Shown here: positions 36,757-47,595 of the stretch, piece after piece | Position numbering within the stretch: the stretch's first letter is position 1 | Layout: each line of letters begins with the position of its first letter | Assembly (NCBI RefSeq): GCF_021654335.1 | Contig: NZ_AP023423.1 | Span: forward strand, 1,797,001-1,861,000 | Direction: 5' to 3' | DNA: 64,000 nucleotides | From: Sideroxyarcus emersonii | GTDB lineage: Bacteria > Pseudomonadota > Gammaproteobacteria > Burkholderiales > Gallionellaceae | Made by a program: the position numbers and the translations under genes | Notes under the pieces: model-generated | Told to the model about the DNA's origin: nothing | What the model saw: the letters and a program-made list of their open reading frames with translations, nothing else | The model's database searches: none

Positions 36757-39309
36757 TTATTCGCCGCCCTCTTCCTCTTCCGTTTCGGCGATGCGGCTCA
36801 AGCCGGCCAACTTCTCGCCATCCTCCAGATTCATCAGCGTCACGCCCTGGGTGGCGCGGCTCATCTCGCGGATCTCGTTGATGCGGGTGCGGATCAGCAC
36901 GCCATTGGTGCCGATCAGCATGATCTCGTCTTCCGGCCTGACCAGCGTCGCGGCCACCACCTTGCCGTTGCGCTCGGAGGTCTGGATCGCGATCATGCCC
37001 TGCGTGCCGCGCCCGTGGCGCGTGTATTCGGTGATCGGCGTGCGCTTGCCGTAACCGTTCTCGGTCGCGGTCAGCACCGACTGCTCTTCGTTCTCGGCCA
37101 CCAGCAGGGCGATGACCTTGCCGCCCTTGGCCAGGTTCATGCCGCGCACGCCGCGTGCGTTGCGGCCCATGCCGCGCACGTCATCCTCGTCGAAGCGCAC
37201 CGCCCTGCCCTCGTCCGAGAACAGCATCACGTCGTGCTTGCCGTCGGTGATCGCCACGCCGATGAGGAAGTCGCCCTCGTCCAGGCTGATGGCAATGATG
37301 CCGGCCTTGCGCGGGTTGGCGAAATCGGACAGCGGGGTCTTCTTCACCGTGCCCTCGCTGGTCGCGAAGAATATGAACTTATCCTCGGCGAACTCCTTCA
37401 CCGGCAGGATGGCGTTGATCTTCTCGTTCGGCTCCAGCGGCAACAGGTTCACGATCGGCTTGCCGCGGCTGATGCGCGTGCCCTGCGGCACTTCGTAGAC
37501 CTTGAGCCAGTAAACGCGGCCGCGGTTGGAGAAACACAGGATGTAGTCGTGGGTATTGGCGATGAACAGGTTGTCGATGAAATCGTCTTCCTTGGTCGCC
37601 GTGGCCTGCTTGCCGCGGCCGCCGCGTTTCTGCGCGCGGTACTCATCCAGCTTCTGCGCCTTCATATAACCGCCGTGCGACATGGTGACCACCACGTCTT
37701 CCGGCGCGATGAGATCTTCCATGCTCATGTCTTGCGTATGCGTGATGATCTCGCTGCGGCGCTTGTCGCCGAACTGCGAGCGGATGGTGACCAGCTCGTC
37801 GCCGATGATCTGCGTCACCCGGGCCGGCTTGGCCAGGATATCGAGCAGGTCGGTGATCTTGTCCATCACCTCGCGGTACTCGCCGACGATCTTGTCCTGC
37901 TCCAGCCCGGTCAGGCGCTGCAAACGCAGTTCGAGGATGGCCTGAGCCTGCGCATCGGAGAGGAAATAGCCGGTGCCTTTCACCAGCCCGAACTCCGGTG
38001 CCAGGCCTTCCGGACGCGAGGCATCGCTGACGCGCGACAGCATGTCCTCGACCAGCGACGAGCGCCAGCCGCGCGCCATCAGTTCGCGTTTCGCATCGGG
38101 CGGCGTCGGGGCTGCCTTGATCAGCGCGATGATCTCGTCCACGTTGGACAGCGCGACCGCCAGGCCTTCCAGGATATGGCCGCGTTCGCGCGCTTTGCGC
38201 AGTTCGAATATGGTGCGGCGCGTGACGACTTCGCGGCGGTGGCGCAGGAACGCCTCGATGACCTGCTTGAGATTCAGCAGCTTGGGCTGGCCGTCGACGA
38301 TGGCGACCATGTTGATGCCGAAGCTGTCCTGCATCTGGGTGTCTTTGTACAGCTGGTTCAGGATCACGTCGGCGTTCTCGCCGCGCTTCAGCTCGATCAC
38401 CGCGCGCATGCCGGACTTGTCCGATTCGTCGCGGATCTCGGAGATCCCCTCGATGCGCTTCTCGCGCACCATCTCGCCGATCTTCATCAGCAGATTGGCC
38501 TTGTTCACCTGGTAGGGCAGTTCGTCGATGATGATGGCCTGGCGGTCGCCTTTGCCGATGTCTTCGAAGTGGGTGCGGGCACGCATCACCACGCGGCCGC
38601 GGCCCGTACGATAACCTTCCTTCACCCCGGCCAGGCCATAGATGTAACCGGCGGTCGGGAAATCCGGGGCGGGCACGAGCTCGATCAATTGCTCGATATC
38701 CATCTCCGGATTCTTCAACAGCGCCAGGCAGGCATCCACCACCTCGGTCATGTTGTGCGGCGGGATGTTGGTCGCCATGCCCACGGCGATGCCGGATGAA
38801 CCGTTCACCAGCAGGTTGGGGAAGCGCGCCGGGAACACCAGCGGCTCATGCTCGGAACCGTCGTAGTTGGGGCCGAAATCGACCGTTTCCTTGTCCAGAT
38901 CGGCCAGCAGTTCATGCGCGATCTTCGCCATGCGGATCTCGGTATAACGCATCGCCGCTGCGTTGTCGCCGTCCACCGAGCCGAAGTTGCCCTGACCGTC
39001 CACCAGCGTGTAGCGCAGCGAGAAATCCTGCGCCATGCGCACGATGGTGTCGTACACCGCGGTGTCGCCGTGCGGGTGGTATTTACCGATGACGTCGCCG
39101 ACGATACGCGCCGATTTCTTGTAGGCGCGATTCCAGTCGTTGGACAGCTCATGCATGGCGAACAGCACGCGCCGGTGCACCGGCTTCAGGCCGTCGCGGA
39201 CATCCGGCAACGCACGGCCGACGATCACACTCATCGCGTAGTCCAGATAGGACTTGCGCATCTCTTCTTCAAGGCTGACTGGCAGGGTTTCTTTGGCGAA
39301 TAGTTCCAT
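36757..39309 (-). CDS. gyrA: DNA gyrase subunit A
   Basis: Catalytic subunit of gyrase that supercoils DNA, 850 aa. The N-terminal breakage-reunion domain has [28 protein letters not shown], the quinolone region [17 protein letters not shown], and the active Tyr in [14 protein letters not shown]. The C-terminal beta-pinwheel has the GyrA box QKRGGRGK, which distinguishes it from ParC. The ATG at 39309 begins the conserved [17 protein letters not shown]. It heads the minus-strand superoperon. Upstream 39310-39576 is a 267-base divergent gap with ubiG. Confidence 0.96.
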   Translation of the reverse strand: MELFAKETLPVSLEEEMRKSYLDYAMSVIVGRALPDVRDGLKPVHRRVLFAMHELSNDWNRAYKKSARIVGDVIGKYHPHGDTAVYDTIVRMAQDFSLRYTLVDGQGNFGSVDGDNAAAMRYTEIRMAKIAHELLADLDKETVDFGPNYDGSEHEPLVFPARFPNLLVNGSSGIAVGMATNIPPHNMTEVVDACLALLKNPEMDIEQLIELVPAPDFPTAGYIYGLAGVKEGYRTGRGRVVMRARTHFEDIGKGDRQAIIIDELPYQVNKANLLMKIGEMVREKRIEGISEIRDESDKSGMRAVIELKRGENADVILNQLYKDTQMQDSFGINMVAIVDGQPKLLNLKQVIEAFLRHRREVVTRRTIFELRKARERGHILEGLAVALSNVDEIIALIKAAPTPPDAKRELMARGWRSSLVEDMLSRVSDASRPEGLAPEFGLVKGTGYFLSDAQAQAILELRLQRLTGLEQDKIVGEYREVMDKITDLLDILAKPARVTQIIGDELVTIRSQFGDKRRSEIITHTQDMSMEDLIAPEDVVVTMSHGGYMKAQKLDEYRAQKRGGRGKQATATKEDDFIDNLFIANTHDYILCFSNRGRVYWLKVYEVPQGTRISRGKPIVNLLPLEPNEKINAILPVKEFAEDKFIFFATSEGTVKKTPLSDFANPRKAGIIAISLDEGDFLIGVAITDGKHDVMLFSDEGRAVRFDEDDVRGMGRNARGVRGMNLAKGGKVIALLVAENEEQSVLTATENGYGKRTPITEYTRHGRGTQGMIAIQTSERNGKVVAATLVRPEDEIMLIGTNGVLIRTRINEIREMSRATQGVTLMNLEDGEKLAGLSRIAETEEEEGGE

Positions 39310-39370
39310 GAGCGACCTATAAATTGACCCCCGATTAAAGAAGACGACGGGGCAACAAAACGAAGTCCGC

Positions 39371-39379
39371 ATTCTAGCA
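39371..39379 (-). promoter_or_regulatory. possible extended -10 promoter for the gyrA superoperon
   Basis: On the minus strand the sequence TGCTAGAAT is an extended -10 element about 60 bases before the gyrA ATG. No good -35 hexamer lies 17 bases upstream, which is tolerated in extended -10 promoters. Confidence 0.45.
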
Positions 39380-39576
39380 CAGAGCCTTGACACGGTACTG
39401 CGGGGCCGACAGTGCGGGAGAGTCTGCACGCGGCCGCTCCCGCAATCCGCTGCTTACGCAGTAACATCTCGCTCCGCCCCCCTTTACCAGCCGGCTATTC
39501 GCCGGCCGCCTTGTTTGTTTGGCCATAGGTCGGGAGATTTGTTAAAGTCACTTACTCGCAAACAGAGGCTCTAACC

Positions 39577-40272
39577 ATGTCCAACGCCGACCCCATCGAA
39601 CTGGAAAAATTCTCCCAACTTGCCCACAAATGGTGGGATCCGAACAGCGAATTCAAGCCCTTGCACGAGATCAACCCCTTGCGCCTGGGCTACATCGACC
39701 GCCTCGCCTCGATCTCCGGCAAGGCCGTGCTCGACGTCGGGTGCGGCGGCGGCATCCTGTCGGAGAGCATGGCCGGGCTGGGTGCCAGGGTGACCGGCAT
39801 CGACCTGGCCGACAAATCGCTGCAAGTTGCCAAACTGCATCTGCTGGAAAGCGGGAAACAGGTGGAATATCGCAAGGTGGCGGTGGAAGAGCTGGCGGCA
39901 GAACGCCCAGGCCAGTTCGACGCGGTGACCTGCATGGAAATGCTGGAGCATGTGCCCGATCCTGCGGGCGTGGTCGCCGCCTGTGCCAAACTGGTCAGAC
40001 CGGGCGGGCAGGTGTTCTTCTCCACCCTCAACCGCAACCCAAAGTCATATCTGTTCGCCATACTGGGGGCGGAATACATCCTCAACCTGCTGCCGCGCGG
40101 CACGCACGATTTCGCCAAGTTCATCAAACCTTCCGAACTGGCACAGTGGTGTCGCAATGCCGGCCTGAACGTTTTCGACGTGACCGGCATGAGCTACAAC
40201 CCGATGAACAAGACCTACTCGCTCGGGCACGACACCAGCGTCAATTACATGATCGCCTGCCGACGTGATTGA
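39577..40272 (+). CDS. ubiG: ubiquinone O-methyltransferase UbiG
   Basis: SAM-dependent methyltransferase for the two O-methylations of ubiquinone synthesis, 231 aa. Evidence is the UbiG N-terminus ([33 protein letters not shown]), the SAM motif [13 protein letters not shown] and the characteristic region [12 protein letters not shown] and [11 protein letters not shown]. The last codons overlap gph by 8 bases; the ubiG-gph pair is typical of proteobacteria. Confidence 0.96.
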   Translation: MSNADPIELEKFSQLAHKWWDPNSEFKPLHEINPLRLGYIDRLASISGKAVLDVGCGGGILSESMAGLGARVTGIDLADKSLQVAKLHLLESGKQVEYRKVAVEELAAERPGQFDAVTCMEMLEHVPDPAGVVAACAKLVRPGGQVFFSTLNRNPKSYLFAILGAEYILNLLPRGTHDFAKFIKPSELAQWCRNAGLNVFDVTGMSYNPMNKTYSLGHDTSVNYMIACRRD

Positions 40273-40918
40273 AGCGGTTCTTTTCGACCTGGACGGCACC
40301 TTCGCCGACACCGCCCCCGATCTGGGCGCGGCGGCCAACCACGTGCGGGCGCAACATGGCCTGGCGCCGCTGCCGGTCGAGACCATCCGCCCGCAGGCTT
40401 CGCACGGTTCGCGCGGCCTGCTCAAGCTGGCGATGGACGTGGAACCAGAGGCGCCGGGCTATGACGCGATGCGCGATGCCTTCCTGCAGCACTACGAGGA
40501 GCACATCTGCGACCACACCGTACTGTTCCCGGGCATGGCAGCACTGGTCGCCGAACTGGAGCGGCACGACCTGCCATGGGGCATCGTCACCAACAAGCCG
40601 CATCGCTACACCGTACCGCTGATGGAGAAGCTCGGTTATGCCAAGCGCGCCGCCTGCCTGGTCAGCGGCGACACCTGCGCGCGCGCCAAGCCGCACCCGA
40701 TGCCGCTGCTGCATGCCGCCGGGCTGATCGGTGTCGCACCCGAGCACTGCCTCTACCTGGGCGACGACCTGCGCGATATGGAAGCGGCGCAGGCTGCCGA
40801 TATGACCGGCATCATCGCCGCATACGGATATATCGACCCGGCGGCTGATCTTTCCGCCTGGCCGGCCGCGGGCAGCGTGCCGGCCCCCTTTGCCTTGCTG
40901 CGTTACATCCAGACATGA
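40265..40918 (+). CDS. gph: phosphoglycolate phosphatase
   Basis: HAD-superfamily phosphatase that removes 2-phosphoglycolate, 217 aa. Motif I is [15 protein letters not shown] (Phe where most have Leu), motif II VTNKP, the Lys of motif III in ARAKPHP, and motif [13 protein letters not shown]. It starts with GTG at 40265, overlapping ubiG by 8 bases, so translation is coupled. The nucleophile and acid aspartates are intact, so it should be active. Confidence 0.93.
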   Translation: MIEAVLFDLDGTFADTAPDLGAAANHVRAQHGLAPLPVETIRPQASHGSRGLLKLAMDVEPEAPGYDAMRDAFLQHYEEHICDHTVLFPGMAALVAELERHDLPWGIVTNKPHRYTVPLMEKLGYAKRAACLVSGDTCARAKPHPMPLLHAAGLIGVAPEHCLYLGDDLRDMEAAQAADMTGIIAAYGYIDPAADLSAWPAAGSVPAPFALLRYIQT

Positions 40919-40964
40919 ACAGCGGTATGATGCCCGCCATAACGAGAATGTTGGACGGGAGAGC

Positions 40965-42341
40965 ATGAACGAAGGGCGCAGCGGGGAAGACATCCCAATC
41001 AATCCGACACAGGACAGCATCCAGGAGATCCTGCACAAGGTCATCATCGCCCACCAACAAGCGCTGGCTCTTCTGCAACAGACCGAGACGGCCTACGGAC
41101 GTCTGGTTCCGCACCAATTGCTCAACCTGCTGGAAGCCAAGAGCATCGTCGACGTCAAGCTCGGCGATCAGGTCGAACGCAAGATGACCATCATGTTCTC
41201 CGACATCCGCGATTTCACCCCGCTGTCCGAATCCATGACGCCGGCCGAGAACTTCGAGTTCATCAACTCCTATCTCAGCCAGATGGAACCCGTCATCAGC
41301 CGGCATCGCGGCATCATCGACAAATACATCGGCGACGCCATCATGGCGCTGTTCGAGCACGGCGCTGACGATGCCGTTGGCGGCGCCATCGCCATGCTCG
41401 AACGCCTGGGCTACTACAATGCCGGACGCGAACGCGCAGGCTACACCCCGATTCACATCGGCATCGGCCTGAACACCGGCGTGGTGATGATCGGCACGGT
41501 AGGCGGCATCAACCGCATGGACAGCACGGTGATCGGCGATGCGGTCAACCTCACCGCTCGCCTGGAAGAGGCCACCAAGACCTATCACTCCCCCCTCATC
41601 ATCAGCCAGAACACCCTGTACGACCTGGCCGACCCGAAAAAATACGACATCCGCTTTCTGGATCGCATCCGCGTGAAAGGGAAATCCCAGCCGCTCTCGA
41701 TCTACGAGGTTTTCAACAGCGACCCGGAAGAATTGCGGCAAAGCAAACGCGACGCCCTGCCGGTGTTTGAAAAGGCCGTCGCCTATTACCACCTGCAAGA
41801 CATCGCCAAGGCTATTCCGCTGTTCAAGCAATGCATCGACATTTCTCCCGACGACTTCCCCGCCCTCATCTACCTGGAACGCTGCTATGAATACCAGGCC
41901 ACCGGGCAGCACTTTGGCACGGGCGAACTGCAAAGCGGGCTGGTCTGGAAAGAAGAGCAGCGCACCGGCGTGCCGGAAGTCGACGAGGCACACCGCCTGC
42001 TGATGGAACGAATCAACACGCTTACGGTACGGATCGATCAGGATAATTGCGACGGTTTCGGCGAGATATTCACCTTCCTTGCCCAGCATGCCCAACATCT
42101 CTTTCCGCTCGAAGAAAAGCTGATGCACGAGCACAACTACCCGTTCGCAGATGGCCACATCCAGGAGCATAAGCGGTTCATCGAAAACTTCACCGAGCTG
42201 GAACAGAAAGCCCGCAAGAACACGGAAGACTGCCGCTATCTGGCCTTCCGCACCGAACTGTTGCTGCTCGACTGGTTCGCCTCCCACGCCACCAAGGCCG
42301 ACCGCCACTTCGCCCGCCACCTGCTCAACAAGCCGAAGTAA
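40965..42341 (+). CDS. class III adenylate cyclase fused to a hemerythrin domain
   Basis: A 458-aa soluble protein. Residues 70-250 are a class III nucleotidyl cyclase with both metal aspartates (D80 in FSDIRDFT and D124 in YIGDAIMALF), adenine-type Lys120 and Asp186, and the transition-state pair N195/R199 (GDAVNLTARLE). Residues 260-312 look like a TPR hairpin. Residues 335-450 are a hemerythrin-like four-helix bundle with H343, E383, H398, H402, H441 and D446 at canonical spacing; the second His ligand is one residue off (H378, with Leu at 379). This suggests cAMP output controlled by O2, NO or di-iron redox state. The gene is followed by tmRNA. Confidence 0.88.
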   Translation: MNEGRSGEDIPINPTQDSIQEILHKVIIAHQQALALLQQTETAYGRLVPHQLLNLLEAKSIVDVKLGDQVERKMTIMFSDIRDFTPLSESMTPAENFEFINSYLSQMEPVISRHRGIIDKYIGDAIMALFEHGADDAVGGAIAMLERLGYYNAGRERAGYTPIHIGIGLNTGVVMIGTVGGINRMDSTVIGDAVNLTARLEEATKTYHSPLIISQNTLYDLADPKKYDIRFLDRIRVKGKSQPLSIYEVFNSDPEELRQSKRDALPVFEKAVAYYHLQDIAKAIPLFKQCIDISPDDFPALIYLERCYEYQATGQHFGTGELQSGLVWKEEQRTGVPEVDEAHRLLMERINTLTVRIDQDNCDGFGEIFTFLAQHAQHLFPLEEKLMHEHNYPFADGHIQEHKRFIENFTELEQKARKNTEDCRYLAFRTELLLLDWFASHATKADRHFARHLLNKPK

Positions 42342-42347
42342 AACTGC

Positions 42348-42353
42348 TACAAT
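42348..42353 (+). promoter_or_regulatory. possible -10 of the tmRNA promoter
   Basis: TACAAT lies 33 bases upstream of the mature tmRNA 5' end, just after the cyclase stop codon. The -35 is weak, so this is tentative. Confidence 0.35.
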
Positions 42354-42380
42354 GCAGCCCTGTTAGCAGCAAACCGAACC

Positions 42381-42750
42381 GGGGGCGACCTGGCTTCGAC
42401 GTGGGTTGCAAAGCAGCGCAGGGCATACCGAGGACCCGCCACCTCGTAAATCAGCTGGAAAACCAATAGTCGCAAACGACGAAAAGTACGCTCTAGCCGC
42501 TTAACCGGTTAGACCTCACACCCCGCTGTCCGTGGAGGGGCTCAAGGCCGCAAGGCTGCGATGAGTGAGGTCATTTACACGGAATCGTGTCGTGCAGGGT
42601 TACTTTGTACGAAGCTAAAATTAAGGTGACTCGTCCTGTAGCAGCCTGTCGGTTGGCGTCTGCAGGATAAAATCAAATAACCAGACTAAGTATGTAGAAC
42701 TGCCTGTAGAGGGCTCGCGGACGGGGGTTCAATTCCCCCCGCCTCCACCA
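42381..42750 (+). ncRNA. ssrA: transfer-messenger RNA (tmRNA)
   Basis: Rescues stalled ribosomes by adding a degradation tag. The 5' end GGGGGCGACCTGGCTTCGAC and the 3' end with GGTTCAATTCCCCCCGCCTCC and encoded ACCA form the tRNA-like acceptor and T arm. The resume codon follows the conserved AATAGTC; the tag reads ANDEKYALAA and then TAA. Pseudoknot-forming GC stems follow the tag. The total length (370 nt) is normal for proteobacteria. Confidence 0.97.
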
Positions 42751-42757
42751 ACAGCAT

Positions 42758-42788
42758 AAAAAGCCCGGCTTTACCCGCCGGGCTTTTT
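42758..42788 (+). terminator. intrinsic terminator after tmRNA
   Basis: A perfect stem AAAAAGCCCGGC / GCCGGGCTTTTT with a 7-base loop, ending in a U-run, starting 8 bases after the tmRNA CCA. Confidence 0.85.
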
Positions 42789-43008
42789 ACCATCCAACAG
42801 ATGCTGTTTGTTTATTCAACTTATCAACCACGACCTTCCGCACGAGAAACTTGAATCGGTCGGCGACGATCCTTGCGCCAGCCAGGTCAGCCAAATCCCC
42901 CTGATACAATTCCGATACAATTTTCGCCCACGACCTGGCGCCCAAGTGCCGATAATAACGGGCAATCGTTAGCGGCTGCCGTATCGGTCGCATATAATCG
43001 ATCGACAT
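42787..43008 (-). CDS. 73-residue hypothetical ORF next to tmRNA
   Basis: Minus-strand ORF ending in the tmRNA terminator. It has an ATG with AGGGG about 8 bases upstream, and the predicted product is basic with no Cys, TM segment or known motif. Its codons are less GC-biased at the third base than neighbouring genes, so it may be recent DNA left by an integration at the tmRNA 3' end, or not a gene at all. Confidence 0.4.
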   Translation of the reverse strand: MSIDYMRPIRQPLTIARYYRHLGARSWAKIVSELYQGDLADLAGARIVADRFKFLVRKVVVDKLNKQTASVGW

Positions 43009-43048
43009 CGTGTTCGGCCACCCCTGCGTTCATACATCGAATATATTT

Positions 43049-44356
43049 ATGCCATCCACATCCCGATCTCCCGAATTCCGCAAAAAACTGCACAGCCTGA
43101 CCAGGACTGCTCGGGGTTACGGGATCCTTGGGGTAGTCAGCATCTCGCTGGCGCTGAGCACTTCGATCTACACCTTCGCCAAGGATGGCGAGAGCCCCCC
43201 GGGCGCAACCCCGCCCCCCATTCCGGTCACGGCGACGACAGCGCAGCAGCAAGCCATGCCGGTATGGATAGACGTGCAGGGCACGGTGATACCGCTCAAC
43301 TATGTCAACGTCATGCCGCGCGTGGCGGGATTGCTGCAAAGCGTGAATTTCCGCGAAGGGCAGGCGGTCAAGGCAGGACAGGTTCTGGCCACCATCGATC
43401 CGCAGCCGTTCCGCATCCAGGTTGAACAGGCTCAGGCCCAGCTGATGCGCGACCAGGCCCAGCTTGCGGGCGCGCAGGCCGACCTAGAACGCTACGAGAC
43501 CTTGCTGGCGCAAGATTCCATCGCAGTGCAACAAGTCGTGGATCAGCGCGCCACTGTGGCGCAGCTGAAAGGCACTGTCGCCGCCGACAAGGCGGCCGTC
43601 GACAATGCGCAGTTGCAGCTCGACTGGACGCGCATCACGTCGCCCGGCTCGGGCATCGCCGGCCTGCGCCAGGTCGATGTGGGCAACATGGTCGGGACCA
43701 GCGGAGCCATCGGCGGCGGTGCCAGCGTGCTGACCGGCACTGCATCCGCCTCGACCCCCATCGTCACCATCGCCCAGGTGCAGCCGATCACCGCGACCTT
43801 TGCCATCGCGCAGAACCAGTTGCCCGCAGTGCTCAGCCGCATGCGCAGCACCACCCTGCCGGTACAGGCCTGGGACCAGCGTCGCACCACCCTGCTCGAC
43901 ACCGGCAAGGTCATTGCAGTGGACAACCTGATCAATGCCGCCACCGGCACCGTGATGATCAAGGCCCAATTCGCCAATGCGCACATGTCGCTTTTCCCCA
44001 ACCAGTTCGTGAATGTGCGCCTGCTGGTCGACACGCTGGAGCAGGCCATCGTGGTGCCGTCGGCAGCCATTGCCTCGGGTGCTTCCGGCAGTTATGTGTA
44101 TGTAATCGACAGCAGCGACAAGGTGTCGGTGCGCCCGGTCACCACAGGCGCCAGCAACCAGGATTACACCGCCATCTCCGCCGGGCTCCAGCCGGGTGAA
44201 CGTGTCGTCACCGACGGGCTGGACCGCCTGAGAAGCGGCAGCAAGGTCCAGGTCGTGGCCCAGTATTCCAGCACGGCAGCCGCAGCAGGCGGTTCGGGCA
44301 AACCGATGAAAAACGAAAAAGCAGGAGCCGAACAGCATCGGGGATCGGGTTCATGA
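43049..44356 (+). CDS. mdtA: RND efflux periplasmic adaptor (MdtA type)
   Basis: Membrane-fusion protein linking RND pumps to the outer-membrane channel, 435 aa. An N-terminal anchor ([17 protein letters not shown]) is followed by the two halves of a lipoyl domain ([34 protein letters not shown] and a later partner), a coiled-coil hairpin ([22 protein letters not shown]) and a beta-barrel domain. ATG 43049 is chosen over 43010. The stop overlaps the next start, making a tight mdtABC-like operon. Confidence 0.93.
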   Translation: MPSTSRSPEFRKKLHSLTRTARGYGILGVVSISLALSTSIYTFAKDGESPPGATPPPIPVTATTAQQQAMPVWIDVQGTVIPLNYVNVMPRVAGLLQSVNFREGQAVKAGQVLATIDPQPFRIQVEQAQAQLMRDQAQLAGAQADLERYETLLAQDSIAVQQVVDQRATVAQLKGTVAADKAAVDNAQLQLDWTRITSPGSGIAGLRQVDVGNMVGTSGAIGGGASVLTGTASASTPIVTIAQVQPITATFAIAQNQLPAVLSRMRSTTLPVQAWDQRRTTLLDTGKVIAVDNLINAATGTVMIKAQFANAHMSLFPNQFVNVRLLVDTLEQAIVVPSAAIASGASGSYVYVIDSSDKVSVRPVTTGASNQDYTAISAGLQPGERVVTDGLDRLRSGSKVQVVAQYSSTAAAAGGSGKPMKNEKAGAEQHRGSGS

Positions 44357-47300
44357 GTGGCGAAAACACGCCGAATGAACCGGGCGGCTCGGGAGCCCCC
44401 CGCTCCGCCGACAGCCGGCCGGAATCGCGCGGCAACGCATTGACGGAATCCGCAACTGATTTTGCCGAAGACGCGGCGCCCGTCGACGCCAGTCCGTCGC
44501 GCATCTTCATCCTGCGCCCCATCGCCACCACCCTGCTGATGGTGGCCGTATTGCTGGCCGGCTTCGTCGGCTACCGCCTGCTGCCGCAATCGGCATTGCC
44601 CGAAGTGGACTATCCGACCATCCAGGTCACCACGCTCTATCCCGGCGCCAGCCCGGACGTCATCACCTCCTCCATCACCTCGCCGCTGGAGCGGCAATTC
44701 GGACAGATGCCGGGACTGTCGCAGATGTGGTCCAGCAGTTCGGGCGGCGCATCGGTCATCACGCTGCGCTTCGACCTCAGCCTGGCGCTCGATGTAGCCG
44801 AACAGGAAGTGCAGGCGGCGATCAATGCGGCGACCACCTTCCTGCCGACCGACCTGCCCACGCCGCCCATCTATGCCAAGGTCAATCCGGCCGATGCGCC
44901 GGTGATCACGCTGGGCCTGACTTCGGACACGCTGCCGCTGATCCAGCTGCAGGACATCGCCGATACCCGGCTGGTGCAGAAACTCTCGCAGGTGCCGGGT
45001 GTGGGACTGGTGACGCTGAGCGGCGGCCAGCGTCCGGCCGTGCAGGTGCAGGTCAACGGCCGCATGCTGGCCGCGCAAAGCCTGAGCCTGGCCAGCGTGC
45101 AGGCGGCCATCGTCGCCGCCAACGTCAACACGCCCAAAGGCAGCTTCGACGGGCCGGACCGCGCGCTGACCATCAATGCCAACGACCAGCTGCAATCAGC
45201 GCAGGACTACCGCAACCTCATCATCTCCTACAACAAGGGAGCGCCGGTGCGCCTGGGCGATGTGGCGACCGTGGTGCAGGGACCGGAAAACGCGCTGCTG
45301 GCCGCCTGGGTCAACCGGAAGCCGGGCATCGTCATCAACGTGCAGCGCCAGCCGGGCGCCAACGTGATCGCGGTGGTCGACCACATCCAGCAGATCCTGC
45401 CGCAACTGCGGCAGAGCCTGCCCGGTGCCACCGACCTGACGGTGCTCTCCGACCGCACCGTGACCATACGCGCGGCGATCACCGACGTGAAGTTCGAGCT
45501 GATGCTGTCGGTCGCGCTGGTGGTGATGGTGATCTTCCTGTTCCTGCGCAACGCACGTGCCACCTTCATCCCGGCCATGGCAGTGCCGCTCTCGCTGATC
45601 GGCACCTTCGGCGTGATGTACCTGTTCGGCTTCTCCATCAACAACCTCACGTTGATGGCACTGACCATCGCCACCGGCTTCGTGGTCGACGATGCGATCG
45701 TGATGATCGAGAACATCGCCCGCTACATCGAGCAAGGCGAACCGCCGATGCAGGCCGCCCTCAAGGGGGCAAAGCAGATCGGCTTCACCATCATCTCGCT
45801 GACTTTCTCGCTGATCGCTGTGCTGATCCCCCTGCTGTTCATGGGCGACGTGGTTGGGCGCCTGTTCCGCGAATTCGCCATCACGCTGGCGGTGGCGATC
45901 CTGATCTCCGCTGCGGTGTCGCTGACCTTCACCCCCATGCTCAGCGCGCGCTTGCTGAGCCACGTGCCGGAAGAACGGCAGGGCGGGCTGCTGCGCTGGA
46001 GCCAGCATCTGTTCGACCAGCTGATTGCCGCCTACGGCAATGCACTGCGCCGGGTATTGGGGCATCAGCGGCTGACGCTCTGGATCGCGTTCGGCACGCT
46101 GGTATTGACCGTACTGATGTATATCGCGATCCCCAAGGGTTTCTTTCCGGTGGAAGACACCGGCCTGATACGCGGCATCACCGTCGCGTCGCAAAGCATC
46201 TCGTTCCAGGAAATGAACCGCCGCCAGCAGGCGCTGGTCGACGCGCTGCTGGCCGATCCCGCCGTGCAGAGCGTCTCGTCGTTCATCGGCGTGGACGGCA
46301 GCAACGCCACCCTGAACAGCGGCCGCATGCTGATCAACCTGAAGCCGCTGGAACAGCGCGAGAATCGCGTCGCGGGCATCATCGCCGGCCTGCAGCAAAG
46401 GGCCGCCCAGGTTGCCGGCATCGAGACCTTCCTGCAGCCGGTGCAGGACCTGACCATAGACGATCTCGTCAGCCGCAGCCCCTATCAGTTCAGCATCACC
46501 GCAACCAGCATGGAAGACCTGTCGACCTGGACGCATGCGATGCTCGACAAGCTGCGCGGCATGCCGCAATTCACCGGCGTGACCAGCAGCTTGCAGAACG
46601 AAGGGCTGCAGGCCTTCCTGGACATCGACCGCGACACCGCCTCGCGCCTGGGCATCAGCGTGGCCGCCATCGACGGCGCGCTGTATAGCGCCTTCGGCCA
46701 GCGCCTGATCTCCATCATCTTCACCCAGTCGACGCAATACCGCGTGGTCCTGCAACTCGATACGCAGGACAGGCAGGGGCTGGACGGTTTCAACAGCATC
46801 TATCTGCTGTCGAGCAGCGGGCAGCCGGTGCCGCTTTCGCAGGTGGCGCGCATCGAACAGAGAAACGGGCCGCTGGAGATCGGCCACCTCGGCCAGTTCC
46901 CGGCCGCCATGATCTCTTTCGGCCTGGCGCACGGCGTCTCGATCGGGGCCGCCGTGCAGGCGGTACGCGAAGCGCAGCAGGAATTGAACCTGCCCGCCTC
47001 GGTGCCGCTGAAGATGCAAGGTGCGGCGGCAGCCTTCGAGGCGGCACTCTCCAACCAGCTATGGCTGCTGCTGGCGGCGGTAGCCACCATGTATATCGTG
47101 CTTGGCGTGCTGTACGAGAGTTTCGTGCATCCGGTCACCATCCTGTCCACCCTGCCGTCGGCCGGCATCGGCGCCCTGCTGGCGCTGATGCTGTCGGGCA
47201 ACAGCCTGACGGTGATCGCGATCATCGGCATCATCCTGCTGATCGGCATCGTGCAGAAGAACGCCATCATGATGGTCGACTTCGCGCTGGATGCGCAGCG

Positions 47301-47595
47301 CCAGCAGGGCCTGCCGCCCGCCGAGGCCATCCTGCAGGCGGCGCAGCTGCGGTTGCGGCCGATCCTGATGACCACGTTCGCCGCGCTGTTCGGCGCGATA
47401 CCGCTGATCGTCGGCGGCGGCATGGGTGCCGAACTGCGCCAGCCTCTCGGCATCACGCTGGTCGGCGGACTGCTGCTGTCGCAGTTGCTCACGCTGTTCA
47501 CCGTCCCGGTCATCTACCTCGCGTTCGACCGCCTCGCCGCCCGCTGGAAAGCCCGCTTCGGCAGCGCGGCACCTGCGCAAGGAAGCGGAGGATGA
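44353..47595 (+). CDS. mdtB: RND multidrug efflux pump subunit (MdtB type)
   Basis: Inner-membrane proton-driven exporter subunit, 1080 aa. The RND fold is clear: the first TM after [21 protein letters not shown], periplasmic porter domains, and TM4 [15 protein letters not shown] with the paired acidic residues used for proton relay. As in MdtBC, this and the next gene are paralogous and probably form a heterotrimer. It carries an extra 47-residue hydrophilic N-terminus before TM1. It overlaps mdtA and mdtC by 4 bases. Confidence 0.94.
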   Translation: MSGENTPNEPGGSGAPRSADSRPESRGNALTESATDFAEDAAPVDASPSRIFILRPIATTLLMVAVLLAGFVGYRLLPQSALPEVDYPTIQVTTLYPGASPDVITSSITSPLERQFGQMPGLSQMWSSSSGGASVITLRFDLSLALDVAEQEVQAAINAATTFLPTDLPTPPIYAKVNPADAPVITLGLTSDTLPLIQLQDIADTRLVQKLSQVPGVGLVTLSGGQRPAVQVQVNGRMLAAQSLSLASVQAAIVAANVNTPKGSFDGPDRALTINANDQLQSAQDYRNLIISYNKGAPVRLGDVATVVQGPENALLAAWVNRKPGIVINVQRQPGANVIAVVDHIQQILPQLRQSLPGATDLTVLSDRTVTIRAAITDVKFELMLSVALVVMVIFLFLRNARATFIPAMAVPLSLIGTFGVMYLFGFSINNLTLMALTIATGFVVDDAIVMIENIARYIEQGEPPMQAALKGAKQIGFTIISLTFSLIAVLIPLLFMGDVVGRLFREFAITLAVAILISAAVSLTFTPMLSARLLSHVPEERQGGLLRWSQHLFDQLIAAYGNALRRVLGHQRLTLWIAFGTLVLTVLMYIAIPKGFFPVEDTGLIRGITVASQSISFQEMNRRQQALVDALLADPAVQSVSSFIGVDGSNATLNSGRMLINLKPLEQRENRVAGIIAGLQQRAAQVAGIETFLQPVQDLTIDDLVSRSPYQFSITATSMEDLSTWTHAMLDKLRGMPQFTGVTSSLQNEGLQAFLDIDRDTASRLGISVAAIDGALYSAFGQRLISIIFTQSTQYRVVLQLDTQDRQGLDGFNSIYLLSSSGQPVPLSQVARIEQRNGPLEIGHLGQFPAAMISFGLAHGVSIGAAVQAVREAQQELNLPASVPLKMQGAAAAFEAALSNQLWLLLAAVATMYIVLGVLYESFVHPVTILSTLPSAGIGALLALMLSGNSLTVIAIIGIILLIGIVQKNAIMMVDFALDAQRQQGLPPAEAILQAAQLRLRPILMTTFAALFGAIPLIVGGGMGAELRQPLGITLVGGLLLSQLLTLFTVPVIYLAFDRLAARWKARFGSAAPAQGSGG

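Noticed and set aside
36712-38799. A 695-codon ORF antisense to gyrA
   Set aside because: The gyrA frame is certain; the antisense frame has no known domain.
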